DNA from: Isochrysis galbana | Taxonomy: Eukaryota > Haptophyta > Isochrysidales > Isochrysidaceae | Direction: 5' to 3' | Length of the DNA: 64,000 bases | NCBI GenBank assembly: GCA_018136815.1 | Contig: CM030932.1 | Location: 6,482,315 to 6,546,314 of the forward strand | Part shown: positions 9,881-19,167 of the stretch, one piece after another | How the letters are laid out: each line of letters begins with the position of its first letter | Position numbering within the stretch: position 1 is the stretch's first letter | Made by a program: the position numbers and the translations under genes | The notes under the pieces: generated by a model | Databases searched by the model: none | The model's input: the letters and a program-made list of their open reading frames with translations, nothing else | Told to the model about the DNA's origin: nothing

Positions 9881-10304
9881 CCTGGAAAGACTCGGGCTTG
9901 GACCTGTCCTCCATGGGCTCCGGCGGCGATGGCGGAGATGATGGTGGGGGGACCGCAGAGAGATCAGGAGGCGAGGGAAGGGAGGGCATCACCTCCCCCT
10001 GTGAAGGTGGTGGTGGATGACCGTCCGGAGAGGAGAAAGGGGGCAGGGCAGGCATGATGCCCGACTCTGCAGAGGTGGGGGTGACCCCCATTGAGACGTC
10101 CAGCGCGGGACGCACCGGATAGGATTCTACACCTGACGAATTGGAGTGGCCCACAAGGCCTGAGGGCAATGAGGAAGGGGCGAAGCCGGCGGCAGGCGCG
10201 GCGAGGGAGACCACTTCGGAGGTGCTGACGGGCTGAAGCCCGTCAGCAGAGGAAGGCGGGCAGGCGGGCTTGAGCGAGGGCGAGGACGGCGGCGAGAACG
10301 ACAT
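9627..10304 (-). CDS. open frame overlapping the 5' LTR, possible N-terminal extension of Gag
   Basis: A continuous frame runs from inside the LTR (ATG at 10304, MSFSPPSSPSL) across the LTR boundary at 10134. A second ATG at 10091 lies just inside the element. It is Ser/Pro/Leu-rich without a domain. It overlaps the Gag frame by about 250 bases and would join it by a +1 shift. In the 3' LTR the equivalent frame runs out into flanking host DNA. It could be leader sequence without coding function. Confidence 0.3.
   Translation of the reverse strand: MSFSPPSSPSLKPACPPSSADGLQPVSTSEVVSLAAPAAGFAPSSLPSGLVGHSNSSGVESYPVRPALDVSMGVTPTSAESGIMPALPPFSSPDGHPPPPSQGEVMPSLPSPPDLSAVPPPSSPPSPPEPMEDRSKPESFQGEDNPLEGFLPSSRVCLEAPPPLPIARTPLGRLGRPKSAVSLWRGPGPAARLPSSSLSFSTVCYGSAANFVGFTGAQPRRAALH
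10123..10133 (-). other. putative primer-binding site region next to the 5' LTR
   Basis: Element-sense sequence directly after the LTR CA is GGTGTAGAATCCTATCC. The first base is not the T of a canonical TGG, so the tRNA primer is unclear. Its first 11 bases are exactly complementary to element RNA at plus-strand 3247-3257. Confidence 0.4.
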
Positions 10305-10981
10305 GGAACGAGCGGCGAGAGGCGAGGGCGAGTGAGAGGAGGGCTGTGAAGGCAGGGGCTGGCGAGGCGAGGCGAGTTTGTTGGGTACGAGTGTTACGAG
10401 AGCGAGAGCGACGAGAGCGAGAGCGACGACGGATGACGACTGACGACAGGACGACGGACAACGACACCCAGGAAAACACCCCGACTCTCGCCCCACGACT
10501 TTCTCACATAACTCGACTGAAATCAAACCCAACCACTCCGATCAGACAACAACGGACGACGATCAAAGGGCGATCTGTCGGCGATCTTGTATGGAACGGG
10601 AATCGCACCATAACGGAAACGAGGGGCAATCCTGCCGCGCAGGATTCCAAGAGACCTACCGAATAAGACGAAAGGAGTGCGATGTGCCTCAGGGAGAGAT
10701 ACGAAGAGGTCGTAAATTAAACCTGATTGCCCCCAGAAGCAGATAAAGAACCGCTGTAGAGATAGCAAATTAAACCTATTTGCGAGGCGCCTGGGAGGAA
10801 GAAAGGTGGGGAAACTTCCCTTCTCTTTCGAGAGAAAGAGAGAGGGCGCTCCACAACCCACGATCCCATGCATCCAAGCGAAGCTTTTGACCGAGAACGA
10901 GAACGAGAGAATTATAACGATAAATACCGAACGACGAAGAGAAGAGCGAAGCCTAACGAGTGTCGATTCGCGAATGCGACA
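10134..10981 (-). repeat. 5' LTR of the retroelement
   Basis: 848 bp, matching 1827-2674 in length and, as far as read, in sequence. In element sense it begins TGTCGCATTCGCG and ends CCAATTCGTCA. The same two hairpins occur at the equivalent positions. The element promoter should lie here; no unambiguous TATA box was identified. Confidence 0.93.
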
Positions 10982-11183
10982 CGCCCCCATCCTGGGTGGC
11001 TTGGGGGGGGGGGGGGAAGGGGGGGAAGGGGGGAAAGGGGGGGGGGGGGGGAAGGGGGGAAAGGGGGGGGGGGGGGGGTAGTCACAATGGGGACGGTAGA
11101 AGTCCCGCGCCTTTGGCGCGGAGGAGGGGGGGGTTATTGGAAGTCACAAGTGTCAGAGCGGGGACGGTAGAAGTCCCGCACCT
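10982..11183 (+). repeat. target duplication, poly-G tract and a 20-bp direct repeat
   Basis: CGCCC at 10982-10986 is the right target-site duplication. Poly-G blocks (GGGGGAA units) fill about 11001-11078. GGGGACGGTAGAAGTCCCGC occurs at 11089-11108 and again at 11160-11179, each preceded by a GTCACAA or ACAAGTGTC word, giving a 71-bp period. Confidence 0.6.
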
Positions 11184-11406
11184 TTTACAACCCAACACTC
11201 TAGGGCCGCTAGGAGCGCCTCGCCGCCCCACAGCCCTTCGTTCGCCGTTCGTTCCCAGTCCAGACACCCAAAAGGGGATGCCCGACCCCATCCAGAATTT
11301 CATTCACCCGACTCCCGGCAGGGAGGAGGGCCAGAGCGCCGCGCTAACCGCCGGTGCCGCTCGCGACGGAGTGGCTCAGAGCCCTCCGGTAGCGCTCGAC
11401 TCGACA
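11184..11406 (+). repeat. dispersed repeat, inverted copy at 47545-47767
   Basis: About 223 bp that match the reverse complement of 47545-47767 with few differences, both ending in TCGAGCGCTACCGGAGGGC or its complement. It contains CTAGGGCCGCTAGGAGCGCC and CAGAATTTCATTCACCCGAC. Open frames through it are shadows of the repeat. Confidence 0.75.
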
Positions 11407-11570
11407 GGGAGGGGGGTCACTCACCAACACCATTGCCTTTCGTGGGGCTGGAGGGGGTTCGTCAGAGGGGGGATGCAGTTGCCGGGGCAGGTTGGGGGGG
11501 GGGCTCCGAAATCCTTGGACACCCAGGGGAGGTGGAAAATAGTGGTTAAAAAGAGTGAGTGACCGGGCTA
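11407..11570 (+). repeat. dispersed repeat ending GTGAGTGACCGGGCTA
   Basis: The segment with CCTTTCGTGGGG, GCCGGGGCAGGT, CCTTGGACACCCAGGGGAGG and TAGTGGTTAAAA..AGTGAGTGACCGGGCTA recurs inverted at 16917-17090 and partly at 59880-59955 (plus) and 17612-17626. Confidence 0.6.
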
Positions 11571-12098
11571 TGAACTATGAAATAGGGGGGCGAGGTCAAA
11601 AGTGAAGGGGTTGAGCGGGCTCCCAGCCTTCGACCACCCTCACAGATTTCTCACCTTTCTAAGCGGCGAAGGGCGCGTATAGAGGTAATCGAGCCGACAT
11701 TCGAATGTTATATAGAGAATAGTAATGGACACCTGATGTGGCCTTTATGATTGTAAGCCGCAAGCCCTCTCCATCAGCACGCGTCAGTTGCCGGCGCAGA
11801 ACCTCTCGCTCAAAGCTCAGTGCATTCAAACCCGACTTGCTGCGCACATCTACATGTTGTACTGTCACCCGGCCCGATCACAACGCCGAGGAGACTGACT
11901 CAGGGAGGCAGGAGCACATGTTCGACAGAGCGGGGATGAGCGAGGAAAGTATTGGTCGAATGATGGTGCCACATGGAGAAGAAGGGTCCGATGTTTTTGG
12001 CTGTCTCATAGCTCGCGATGACATCCTCGAAGCGTCTTGCAATAAACAAAAGATTCCATTTCCCGCAGGAGGCCCGATGCGATTGGTAGCGGTGAGAA
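11571..12098. other. non-coding or unresolved sequence downstream of the ankyrin gene
   Basis: No gene is recognised. It may hold a 3' exon of the minus-strand ankyrin gene if that gene is spliced. Confidence 0.4.
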
Positions 12099-12470
12099 TC
12101 AGTCTGTTGTGAAGGATAGGGTGAGGAATAGCCCAACGCACGCATGATGACCGTATGCTGCCGCACATTCTACGGGCGTGCGCCCACGGCTGTCGCGTGC
12201 GACTGCACTCCCTCCCGATTGCAAGAGCAATGCGACAGTTTCAATGTGCCCCCCCTCGCACGCCGCGTGCAGAGCCGTGCTGCCGTCGAGAGGGTTTCGC
12301 ACCCTCACCAGCTGTGGTGAACGCCGCAATAAGTGGTATACAACGTCTGTCTCTCCGGCGGCAGCGGCGAGATGGAGTAGCGTGCGCCCATAATGATCGA
12401 CAGCATCGATGCGCATCCCACTGCGCAACAGCCGATCGATCTCGCCCGGCGTCCCCGTGCACAGCATCAT
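12099..12470 (-). CDS. ankyrin-repeat protein
   Basis: A 123-residue frame with three consecutive ankyrin repeats: DAVDHYGRTLLHLAAAAGET, then NPLDGSTALHAACEGGHIET, then DSRGRTPVECAAAYGHHACV. Ankyrin repeats are protein-binding modules and give no specific function. The ATG at 12470 follows an in-frame TGA closely, so the start is reasonable. The last repeat is cut short, and GTGCGTTGG near its end could be a splice donor, so more repeats may follow at lower coordinates. A palindromic CTAGAGTCTAGAGTTCTAG motif lies about 100 bases upstream of the ATG. Confidence 0.7.
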   Translation of the reverse strand: MMLCTGTPGEIDRLLRSGMRIDAVDHYGRTLLHLAAAAGETDVVYHLLRRSPQLVRVRNPLDGSTALHAACEGGHIETVALLLQSGGSAVARDSRGRTPVECAAAYGHHACVGLFLTLSFTTD

Positions 12471-14389
12471 CGACTCGAGTGGGTCGACGCAGGCGGCGGC
12501 GGGCGCTCAGCCCGTTTCCCACCAAAGCGGTGACCTACACAAGAAGGGGTCAGAGCTTTCTTGTTGTGCTAGAGTCTAGAGTTCTAGCCCATGTTCTCGC
12601 GTTGTTTCTTCAACCTTTGAAAGAAACCGACTTTTGCCGTTGTTAGGAGGTGGTATCTCGTAAGGATCGCTCTTAAGATTGTCTTGACGGATCTACCGTC
12701 TGTATTTTATTGTTGTATCTCGGGGGTGCTGCACGCCGTCGCCGCGCCGCGCCGTCCCCTCCCATGCCGCTCAGACCACCTCGTTGGCGGCTGTAGCGGC
12801 ATGGGAGGGCGTCTCCATACCCCTCACCCATCATATCTTGGCCCTAGCCCCCAGCTCGACGCGCAGCGCGAGCTAGGTCACCATTTGTGTCACCCGGGCG
12901 GCGCTGCATGCGCGCGCCGCGAAAGGTGCTTCACCTTTCGCGAGCAGATGGGCGAGCATCTAGGCGGTGGGAAGGGGGGCGGGCAGGCCTGCTTGCCTTT
13001 GTTTGTGGGTCGGCACGTTCCGATCGCCACAGTGGCGGGCGAGTGGCTGCTGGTACTGGCTGCTGGCTGCTGGCTGCTGGCTGCTGCAGCAGCAACGGCG
13101 CAGCGCACGAGCGCGATCCAGCAATGTTGGCGCAGGCAGGCTGTTTGTGTGTGCGCGCCCGATGAGGGAGTGGTTCTGGCTAGACACATATGGACTGCCT
13201 GCGCGCAGGCAGTCCACTGCAATGCGCGCATGTGCAGTCTAAATGCTTGCGTGTGTTGTGCTCATCTTCGCTCGCTTGTATGTGGTCTGTTTCAAAGGGG
13301 AACGCTTTGCCCATCAAAGAATGTGGTCCAAAGGGTTTGTGAGCAGTTCATCTTGTGTATGAAACTCCCTGGTCAGGCTTAGATTACTCAGCATCAATAA
13401 ATGCCCCCAAAACGTATTATCTTGATGAGAGTTGTAAACTGCAACTCCATCTCCTGTAGCATGCGTAGTGAACGACGTGCGACGCCGGCTCGTCGGCATC
13501 ATCGCCACCGATCAGTTTATGGGAGCAAATTTCGGGCGATGCGGCTCCATCTTGTGCATTAGACTAGTCCTCCACATTGATGGCAAGGCTCCAGCTCAAT
13601 CTTGGTGTCCTCTAGGCTCCAAGGGGCCGCCAATATGCTAGGAATTAAAAAGGGTCTCGAAGCACCTTTGCAGGTGCTTCCAGCCGCCTCTTAAGAGATA
13701 AATAACTATGGACATTTGATAGCTCAATTGACTGATGTCCCACAATTGACGGAACGATACCTTGAATCACCTGAACGCGCCGTTTTCCGAACATAAACTA
13801 ACGTATACGTTGGTGGGAAGCCCAGAAATTTCAACCTGTAGAGTGGTTAGATAGACCCCCTTATTGGAAGTAATGAAGAGCATCATCAATATAGACCCGC
13901 CACAACCCATTGGTTTTCGTTTTCGTACGTAACGACACGAGCGAGAGAAGGGGGGCGACATGTGGATCGTGATTTCAACGAGATATCGACCCTGCCCCAA
14001 ATCGAGTGAATGGAGTAAGACCACGTGTGTGTTTCAACATGTGAAGTGTCAAGTTGACTCACGTAACCTCCAGGTGACAACGAAAGGTGCTAGCAGGGAT
14101 GGGGATAATTGAACTCTTTTGGTCTTTCCAAAGGGTGAGATCAGCCCTTGCTCCGGCACAGTCAAGGCGATGAAAGATGGGCTCCATGTGCCGCAAGTGC
14201 GGCGAGCGAATATTGAATAATCAAAGGATGTCCGCCCCCGTCCGCAAAGCCACACGTCGCCACGCCCAACCCGAACGAAGCGCTTTCACGGGCGCACGCA
14301 CACACAACTCACACGCACTACTCGGCTAAGATAGCGCCGCTACGACGACACACGTAGCTAACTTGTCGGAATACGCTGATTCGCGTTAG
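12471..14389. other. long intergenic region
   Basis: No credible gene is seen. It holds a CTAGAGTCTAGAG motif at 12569-12587 and a CTGCTGGCTG array at about 13045-13090. It also holds a palindrome of ACTGCCTGCGCGCAGGCAGT type near 13193-13214, an AATAAATG patch near 13395, and a 66-bp dispersed repeat at 13699-13764. That repeat (TAACTATGGACATTTGAT.., GTCCCACAATTGACGGAACG) recurs at 58538-58603. A 232-codon plus-strand frame at 12684-13382 has no domain and is not believed. Confidence 0.5.
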
Positions 14390-16634
14390 CTATCCATATG
14401 CTTCTCGATACAAGGCTTCGATCTCGTCCGCCGTTGGGATGCGCGGATTATTGCCAGGGGAACCGGAGGCGAGTGCCTGCTCGACCATGGTTTGCAACGA
14501 AGCGAAGTAGACACCTCGATCAATGCCATATTCCCGAGGTGTTGGGACCTGCACCAAAGGCGATTCAGGTCACCATGAAGTCGTCATCACACCATCGCAG
14601 TTCCTACTCAAGTTGAAGTATCGGGATGGGGCCTAGCATAGGGCTCGCTGGCGTGGGTCCATCATGACCGCCTTTACATTTGGCTCCAACTTGCCAAATT
14701 TACGTAAGCAAAGGAATCGATGAGGTCGAACTGATGATGCGAATTGTGCCCGATTAGCACGACTCATCCCGCCACCTACCTGCAGATCGGTGCATAAGCT
14801 CCTCAAACCTGCAACGAGTTTTGCGCCCGCTAGAGCAGCATCGTCAGCATCTTCGGCAAAGCCCATTGCGAGTGCAGCCTCGGCATAGCGGCGGGGAGCA
14901 CCACTTAAAGAGAAGGCCGTAACCGTGGGAAGAAGCATGGCATTTGAAAGGCCGTGTGGTACGTGAAAGGCCGCGCCGATGGGCCTAGAGGCAAGGCAGG
15001 AGGATCTTAGCTGAATGAGACGGACGCTAGACCACGTGGATGTCGTTCGCATCAAAGCTCTGTGTGAGTCGGGCTGCGTGACTCGCCTTGACATTCCATG
15101 GATAAGGGTGACCGAGGCATTGGAGAAGGCAATGCCGGCGTGCGTCGCCGCTGCCATCAAGGATTCGCGAGCTGCTCTAGCGGAAGAGGCGTCAGCGGAG
15201 GCAGGGTGGCCACCTGGCCGCACTGCATACATACAAACGATGCGAAGAGCTGAAGGGATCGCTCTCATTGCTGCAAGCGCATGCAAGTCGGCGAAGGCAT
15301 TGGCCTTGCGAGAGACGTAGGCCTCCATGGCATGACATAGTGCATCGAGACCCGAGTCAGCGGTGAGCCTATGGAGGTTAGACACAATGCCAGAAGGAGG
15401 GTCGGAAGTGCCGTCTGAGAGTGTGTCGCACGCATTGCATCATGCCGCATGAGTTCGGCCGAGAACTACTCACATAAGCTATGAGGCAGTGAATGACGGG
15501 GCATCACACTGGCCCACGTGCTTTCCGTTGGGTTCACGGGCTGCGTTCTTTTGCACCTGTACGGCATGCTGAGAGTCAGCGTGTAATCCACAATTGCCGC
15601 ACGGGGCATGATCCCGTCGCCCATGCAAAGCATCTTCTCTTGTGTGGCGCTGTCAGTTATGATGGTTGCACGCGTACACTCGGAGCCGGTACCTAAAATT
15701 GAAAGGCCAGAGTGAGGCACTACGAACAAACACATCTCTGAGGTAGATGCGGCGGGGATACAGAGTGCGTCTACACCGTCCTACCCCACGAGAGACGGCT
15801 AGTGTATGGTAATAGGACAGAGAATGGCCAGTGTACTACGCTGTCCCTCTCACGATACCTGCTGTTGTCGGTACCGCAACCACTGGAAGCCCTCCAGGCG
15901 CGGTCGCTGGCATTTTGTACTGGGAGACGTGCCCACCATTCATGGCAAGCATGGCGAGCGCCTTTGCGGTGTCGATCGACGAGCCGCCTCCGAAGCCTAC
16001 CTACACACGCAGTGGTGTGTGATTCAAGTAATGAGCACGCCATGCGCCGAATCGAACGGCGAGTAGGGGCACGGTACGTGCTGGGTAAGACGGCAGCTCA
16101 CTATGACGTCTGGCGGCTGTCCCGCACTGGCTGCAGCCTGCCACTCGGCGAGCGCCGCTGCGACTGAGTCGGTCGTAGGATCGGGGACTGATTCCGTGAA
16201 GAAGGTTGGCTCGAACCCGTGCTTTGCCAGCGCCTCGCACGCCGGCTGCATCATACCAGAGCTGACGACGAAAGCATCGGTGACAATCATCGGCCTGCGA
16301 CTCCGAACGCGCCGGGGGAGACGTGGCGAGAAGGGGGGGGGGGGGGGGGGGGCAGGAATGAAAAAAGAAGGGTCTGTGTGAGGGGAGCGTAGAGAGAGAG
16401 AGGGAGGGAGGGAGGGAGAGAGGGAGGGAGGGAGAGGGAGGGAGGGAGAGAGGGAGGGAGGGAGGGAGAGAGAGAGAGAGAGGAGGGGTCGGGAGGCTCG
16501 CACGTGTGAGGGTTGAGACGCAAGTAAGAGGCTCACCTCTTGAGCCCAAGCTGCTTTAGCACGAGCGGCAGCTCCACCGAGCAGCCGCCGCCCAGCTTGA
16601 GCACAGACGGAAGGCACACGTGGACGACCCCCAT
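14390..16634 (-). CDS. iron-containing alcohol dehydrogenase, complete seven-exon gene
   Basis: This is an NAD(P)-dependent, metal-containing alcohol dehydrogenase (Fe-ADH superfamily). Exons were read from splice sites and phase: 16634-16537, 16294-16102, 16000-15859, 15692-15557, 15368-15087, 14984-14780, 14548-14390. They total 1,215 bases, giving 404 residues, the normal family length. It starts MGVVHVCLPSVLKLGGG. Nucleotide-binding GFGGGSSIDTAK, TGSECTRATIITD, metal ligands in GLDALCHAMEAY and HGMSRPIGAAFHVPHG, and the C-terminus NNPRIPTADEIEALYREAYG are all present. Five introns are GT-AG. The intron at 15086-14985 has a GC donor (AAG|GCGAGT). The first intron contains a GGGA/GAGA simple repeat. 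Cellular location is not evident; no clear targeting peptide. Confidence 0.92.
16330..16492. repeat. simple repeats inside intron 1 of the alcohol dehydrogenase
   Basis: A poly-G run of about 18 at 16335-16352 and a (GAGGGAGG)n tract at 16387-16492. Minus-strand Ser/Pro/Leu-rich frames here are artefacts of this tract. Confidence 0.8.
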
Positions 16635-17699
16635 CGCGCCACCGTCCCCCTTCCTTGATCGCGTCTCAATTGAGCCAGGCCATAAAAGTAGTGTTGAGAT
16701 AGAGTTGTTGTCTGTATGGGTTTTGTAGTAGAGTGCAGCTCTTAGTCCCGTAGGGAATTCATGACATCCTCACGAGCGTCTCGATCCTTCGCCGTCGCTA
16801 GACTGCTCGCGCCAGGTGCGCGTCGTCGCCTCCGCCGGCTGCAGTCCGATCCCGATGGGGTGAACAAGAAGCCGCCCGTGGGCGACACCACAGCATGAGC
16901 TAGAGTATGTCCATGGTTAGCCCGGTCACTCACTCATTTTAACCACTATTTCCCACCTCCCCTGGGTGTCCAAGGATTCCTTAGGGTCCCCCCCTACCTG
17001 CCCCGGCAACTCCCTCCCCCCTCCGAACGACCCCCTCCCGCCCCACGAAGGGCAATGGCGTCGGTGAGTGACCCCCCTCCCTTCCCCCGCGCGTGGCGGT
17101 CTATTTTGGGAGATTGAGGGGGTCGCTCACGGGAAGGAATCAGAGCGGTGAATGTAGGGCGCATCACTATAAGAAACGCGGAGCGTCCGCGACGTCCGAT
17201 CGCCCGCGATCGGCCGAAGAATGACCTGGAGGTGGTGGCCATGCAGAGCCCAGAGCTCTCGCAAGCAGGGTGGGGGGTCACTGGTAGGTCGCACGCTGGC
17301 ACTTGAGGGTCGCACACGCTCATACTGACCCATCCTGGCCCCTCGTACCGCAGGAATGCCGCGATTCGATCCGGCCCGACGCCCAGGGCCATGGCCCCGA
17401 ATGACGTCGACAAGCGTTCGCTCAGACGCCTCGAGGTGCAAGTATTTCTCGTCGCCGTCTTCGACGGCCTGAAATGCGGTATTTTTATTTTTCAAAAATT
17501 TCGCCGGAGAACCCCCCATTTTTTTTGCTGATCCATGCTATCTGAATCCATAGGGAGCTTATTTAGCCCCTCATTTGCTCATTGTAGCTGGTGCCCTCCG
17601 CACCCCCATAGTGAGTGACCGGGCTAGACCATGGATGGTGGATGGTCCATGGGAAAGGTTAGTAGTAGTAGCGACTAAAGCCTGATGAGCTGTAAAAAA
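16635..17699. other. intergenic region with an inverted dispersed-repeat copy
   Basis: A TAGTAGAGTGCAGCTC motif lies about 95 bases upstream of the dehydrogenase ATG. 16917-17090 is the inverted counterpart of 11407-11570. Poly-T/A patches occur at 17480-17530 and 17692-17700. No gene is recognised. Confidence 0.5.
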
Positions 17700-17890
17700 A
17701 AACTTCTGGAGATTCAGGGCTACACACCTACTAGTTACGGGACTCCCCTTCGCTAACTACACCGCCCTTATCTTCCCTCCCTCCACCTCTTCCCCTGCCC
17801 CCCTTCTTTCCTTTTTCTTCGGTTTCCGGGGTCCGGCCTCGGTGCGCTACCTGAGGCCTGGTTCAGAGTGTGGGGTCCGGGCAGGCCTGT
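17700..17890 (+). repeat. dispersed repeat, second copy at 30414-30604
   Basis: Shared words in order are CACACCTACTAGT, ACACCGCCCT, CTTCCCTCCCTCCACCTC, TTCGGTTTCCGGGGTCCGGC, GGTGCGCTACCT and GTGTGGGGTC. Both copies follow an A-rich patch. Copies are in the same orientation and clearly diverged. Confidence 0.7.
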
Positions 17891-18516
17891 TGGATTTGTC
17901 GTTGTTGTCGTGTGTGTCTGTCTGGTCTCATTTTGTTTGTTTGGGTTATGTCTAGGTTCCATTGTCTCCGTCATCAACTTTGATTGGTGTGACGGTTTTT
18001 CAATCTCCTTTGTTCCCTTGTTCCTTGGTCCCCTCGACAGCGTGTGCAATCCTCAGCTTGGAGGCTAGTTCCACTAGCTCCGCGCTGGGTTTAAGTCCGC
18101 CTTTGTCGTTCCTATTGAAAACGGGTCTCAAGTCGTTCATGTCTATCCTTTTCTTAGGCTGTCTTCCCATGCCCGCTTGGGCGGTTCTCGCCGAGTCGGT
18201 CCTCAGCCAGCGGCGTGTCCTCAGCTCCCTCCTGTGCCACTGGGTGACCTGTTTATCTTAAAATTGTTCCAGGGTCTCGTTGTTTCCGCATGCTGCGGTG
18301 TTCATCTTAGATGACCTATAGTGATCGATCGCAGTTTCAGATGGTCATTTCACACGTCACACGGGACGACGCATCATGCTATGCGAGCCTTTCAGCGAGG
18401 CCAAGCGCTTTCGCTACTAGGCGGGTATTTTCGCTCAGTTGTAGTCTACCTTTCTCGTTTTCAATGAATAAGGGGGTGCTGAGTTCTAGTGGTTTCTTGA
18501 GTTTGGGCTTTCTCCC
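17891..18516. other. non-coding stretch
   Basis: T-rich, with TTGTTTG words. Open frames (Val/Cys/Leu strings) have no recognisable domain. No gene is called. Confidence 0.4.
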
Positions 18517-18885
18517 TTGAGCGGCTTTATGCGTGCGTACAGAGCAGTGCGCTTTTGGCGGGGCAAGGCGCGGGGGGTAGTTAGAGTGGCGTCGGTGGGG
18601 CGAGCCCTGGCGAAGGATGCTGCCAGGCACCGGCGATACCTGAACGCGCGACTTAGCCTAAAAACGCGAGGAGCATGCAAGGAGGAAAGGAAGGTGAGGG
18701 GCAAGCAGGCGACAAGGGAGGCGACAAAGGAGGCGAGGGCAACAAGGGCGAATGGACGAATGGACGAATGTAGGACCCTGCGACGGTGACTAGTGGCTAG
18801 CTAGCCTGCAAGGAGGGAACATAGAAACGCAAACAACTTCTAAAACAAAAAGGTCGATCGCGGATGCGACAGGGTCGCGCTCACC
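18517..18885 (-). repeat. LTR-like dispersed repeat, diverged inverted copy at 59384-59800
   Basis: Read on the minus strand from 18878 it starts TGTCGCATCCGCGATCGACC, resembling the TGTCGCATTCGCG start of the intact LTR. It then continues through TTTTTGTTTT and TTTCTATG..CTCC to a frame whose shadow RRYLNARLSLKTRGACKE matches RRYLNARHNLKTLGARKE in the 59.4-59.8 kb copy. It is probably a solo-LTR remnant of a related family. Confidence 0.5.
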
Positions 18886-19030
18886 TGCTCGGCCTCTGTG
18901 GGCGGACGCGGTCGCTTCGCCAGCGACAGCTCCATGGGTGCTGGGGGGGCGCCCGCGGCGGGGGACCCGAAGGAGAGGTGGGGAGCGGCGGCGCGCTCCG
19001 TGGCGACCAACTATAAAGTTAGTTGCCCAA
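18886..19030 (-). repeat. fragment resembling the 5' end of the non-LTR element, with TATAA hairpin
   Basis: AACTATAAAGTTAGTT at 19009-19024, followed on the minus strand by GGTCGCCACGGAGCGCGCC. This parallels the hairpin and ATGGAGCGCGC start of ORF1 at 50358-50384 and the fragment at 44105-44436. Confidence 0.5.
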
Positions 19031-19167
19031 GGCGATCAGAAAGGCGTCAACAAATTCTGGCTCCGGCAGTAAGAAGTTGGGAGATTCGTATCAGCTAAGA
19101 GATCGGCTTCTCACACGGATGGATGTATTCGCCTATAAGGATAATTTTAAATTCTCCTAACTAAGGC

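Larger units (their letters stand above)
1827..10981 (-). mobile_element. LTR retrotransposon, Ty3/gypsy chromovirus type, lacking reverse transcriptase
   Basis: The element is 9,155 bp and reads on the minus strand. It is bounded by two 848-bp LTRs (10134-10981 is 5', 1827-2674 is 3') that start TG and end CA. The 5-bp direct repeat CGCCC flanks it at 1822-1826 and 10982-10986. A polypurine tract abuts the 3' LTR. Coding order in element sense is an LTR-overlapping frame, gag-like ORF, ORF with a truncated methyltransferase-like domain, RNase H C-terminal tail, integrase (HHCC and DDE) and chromodomain. The whole RT and almost all RNase H are absent. LTRs indistinguishable by eye plus an intact target duplication imply a recent insertion, so it was probably mobilised in trans by a full-length relative. 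Confidence 0.93.

Noticed and set aside
12684-13382. 232-codon plus-strand frame
   Set aside because: No domain, Cys/Ala/His-rich composition from CTG repeats and palindromes, no promoter or splice context; probably chance.
16001-16617. Long Ser/Pro/Leu-rich minus frames near 16.3-16.5 kb
   Set aside because: Artefact of the GGGA/GAGA simple repeat inside intron 1 of the alcohol dehydrogenase.
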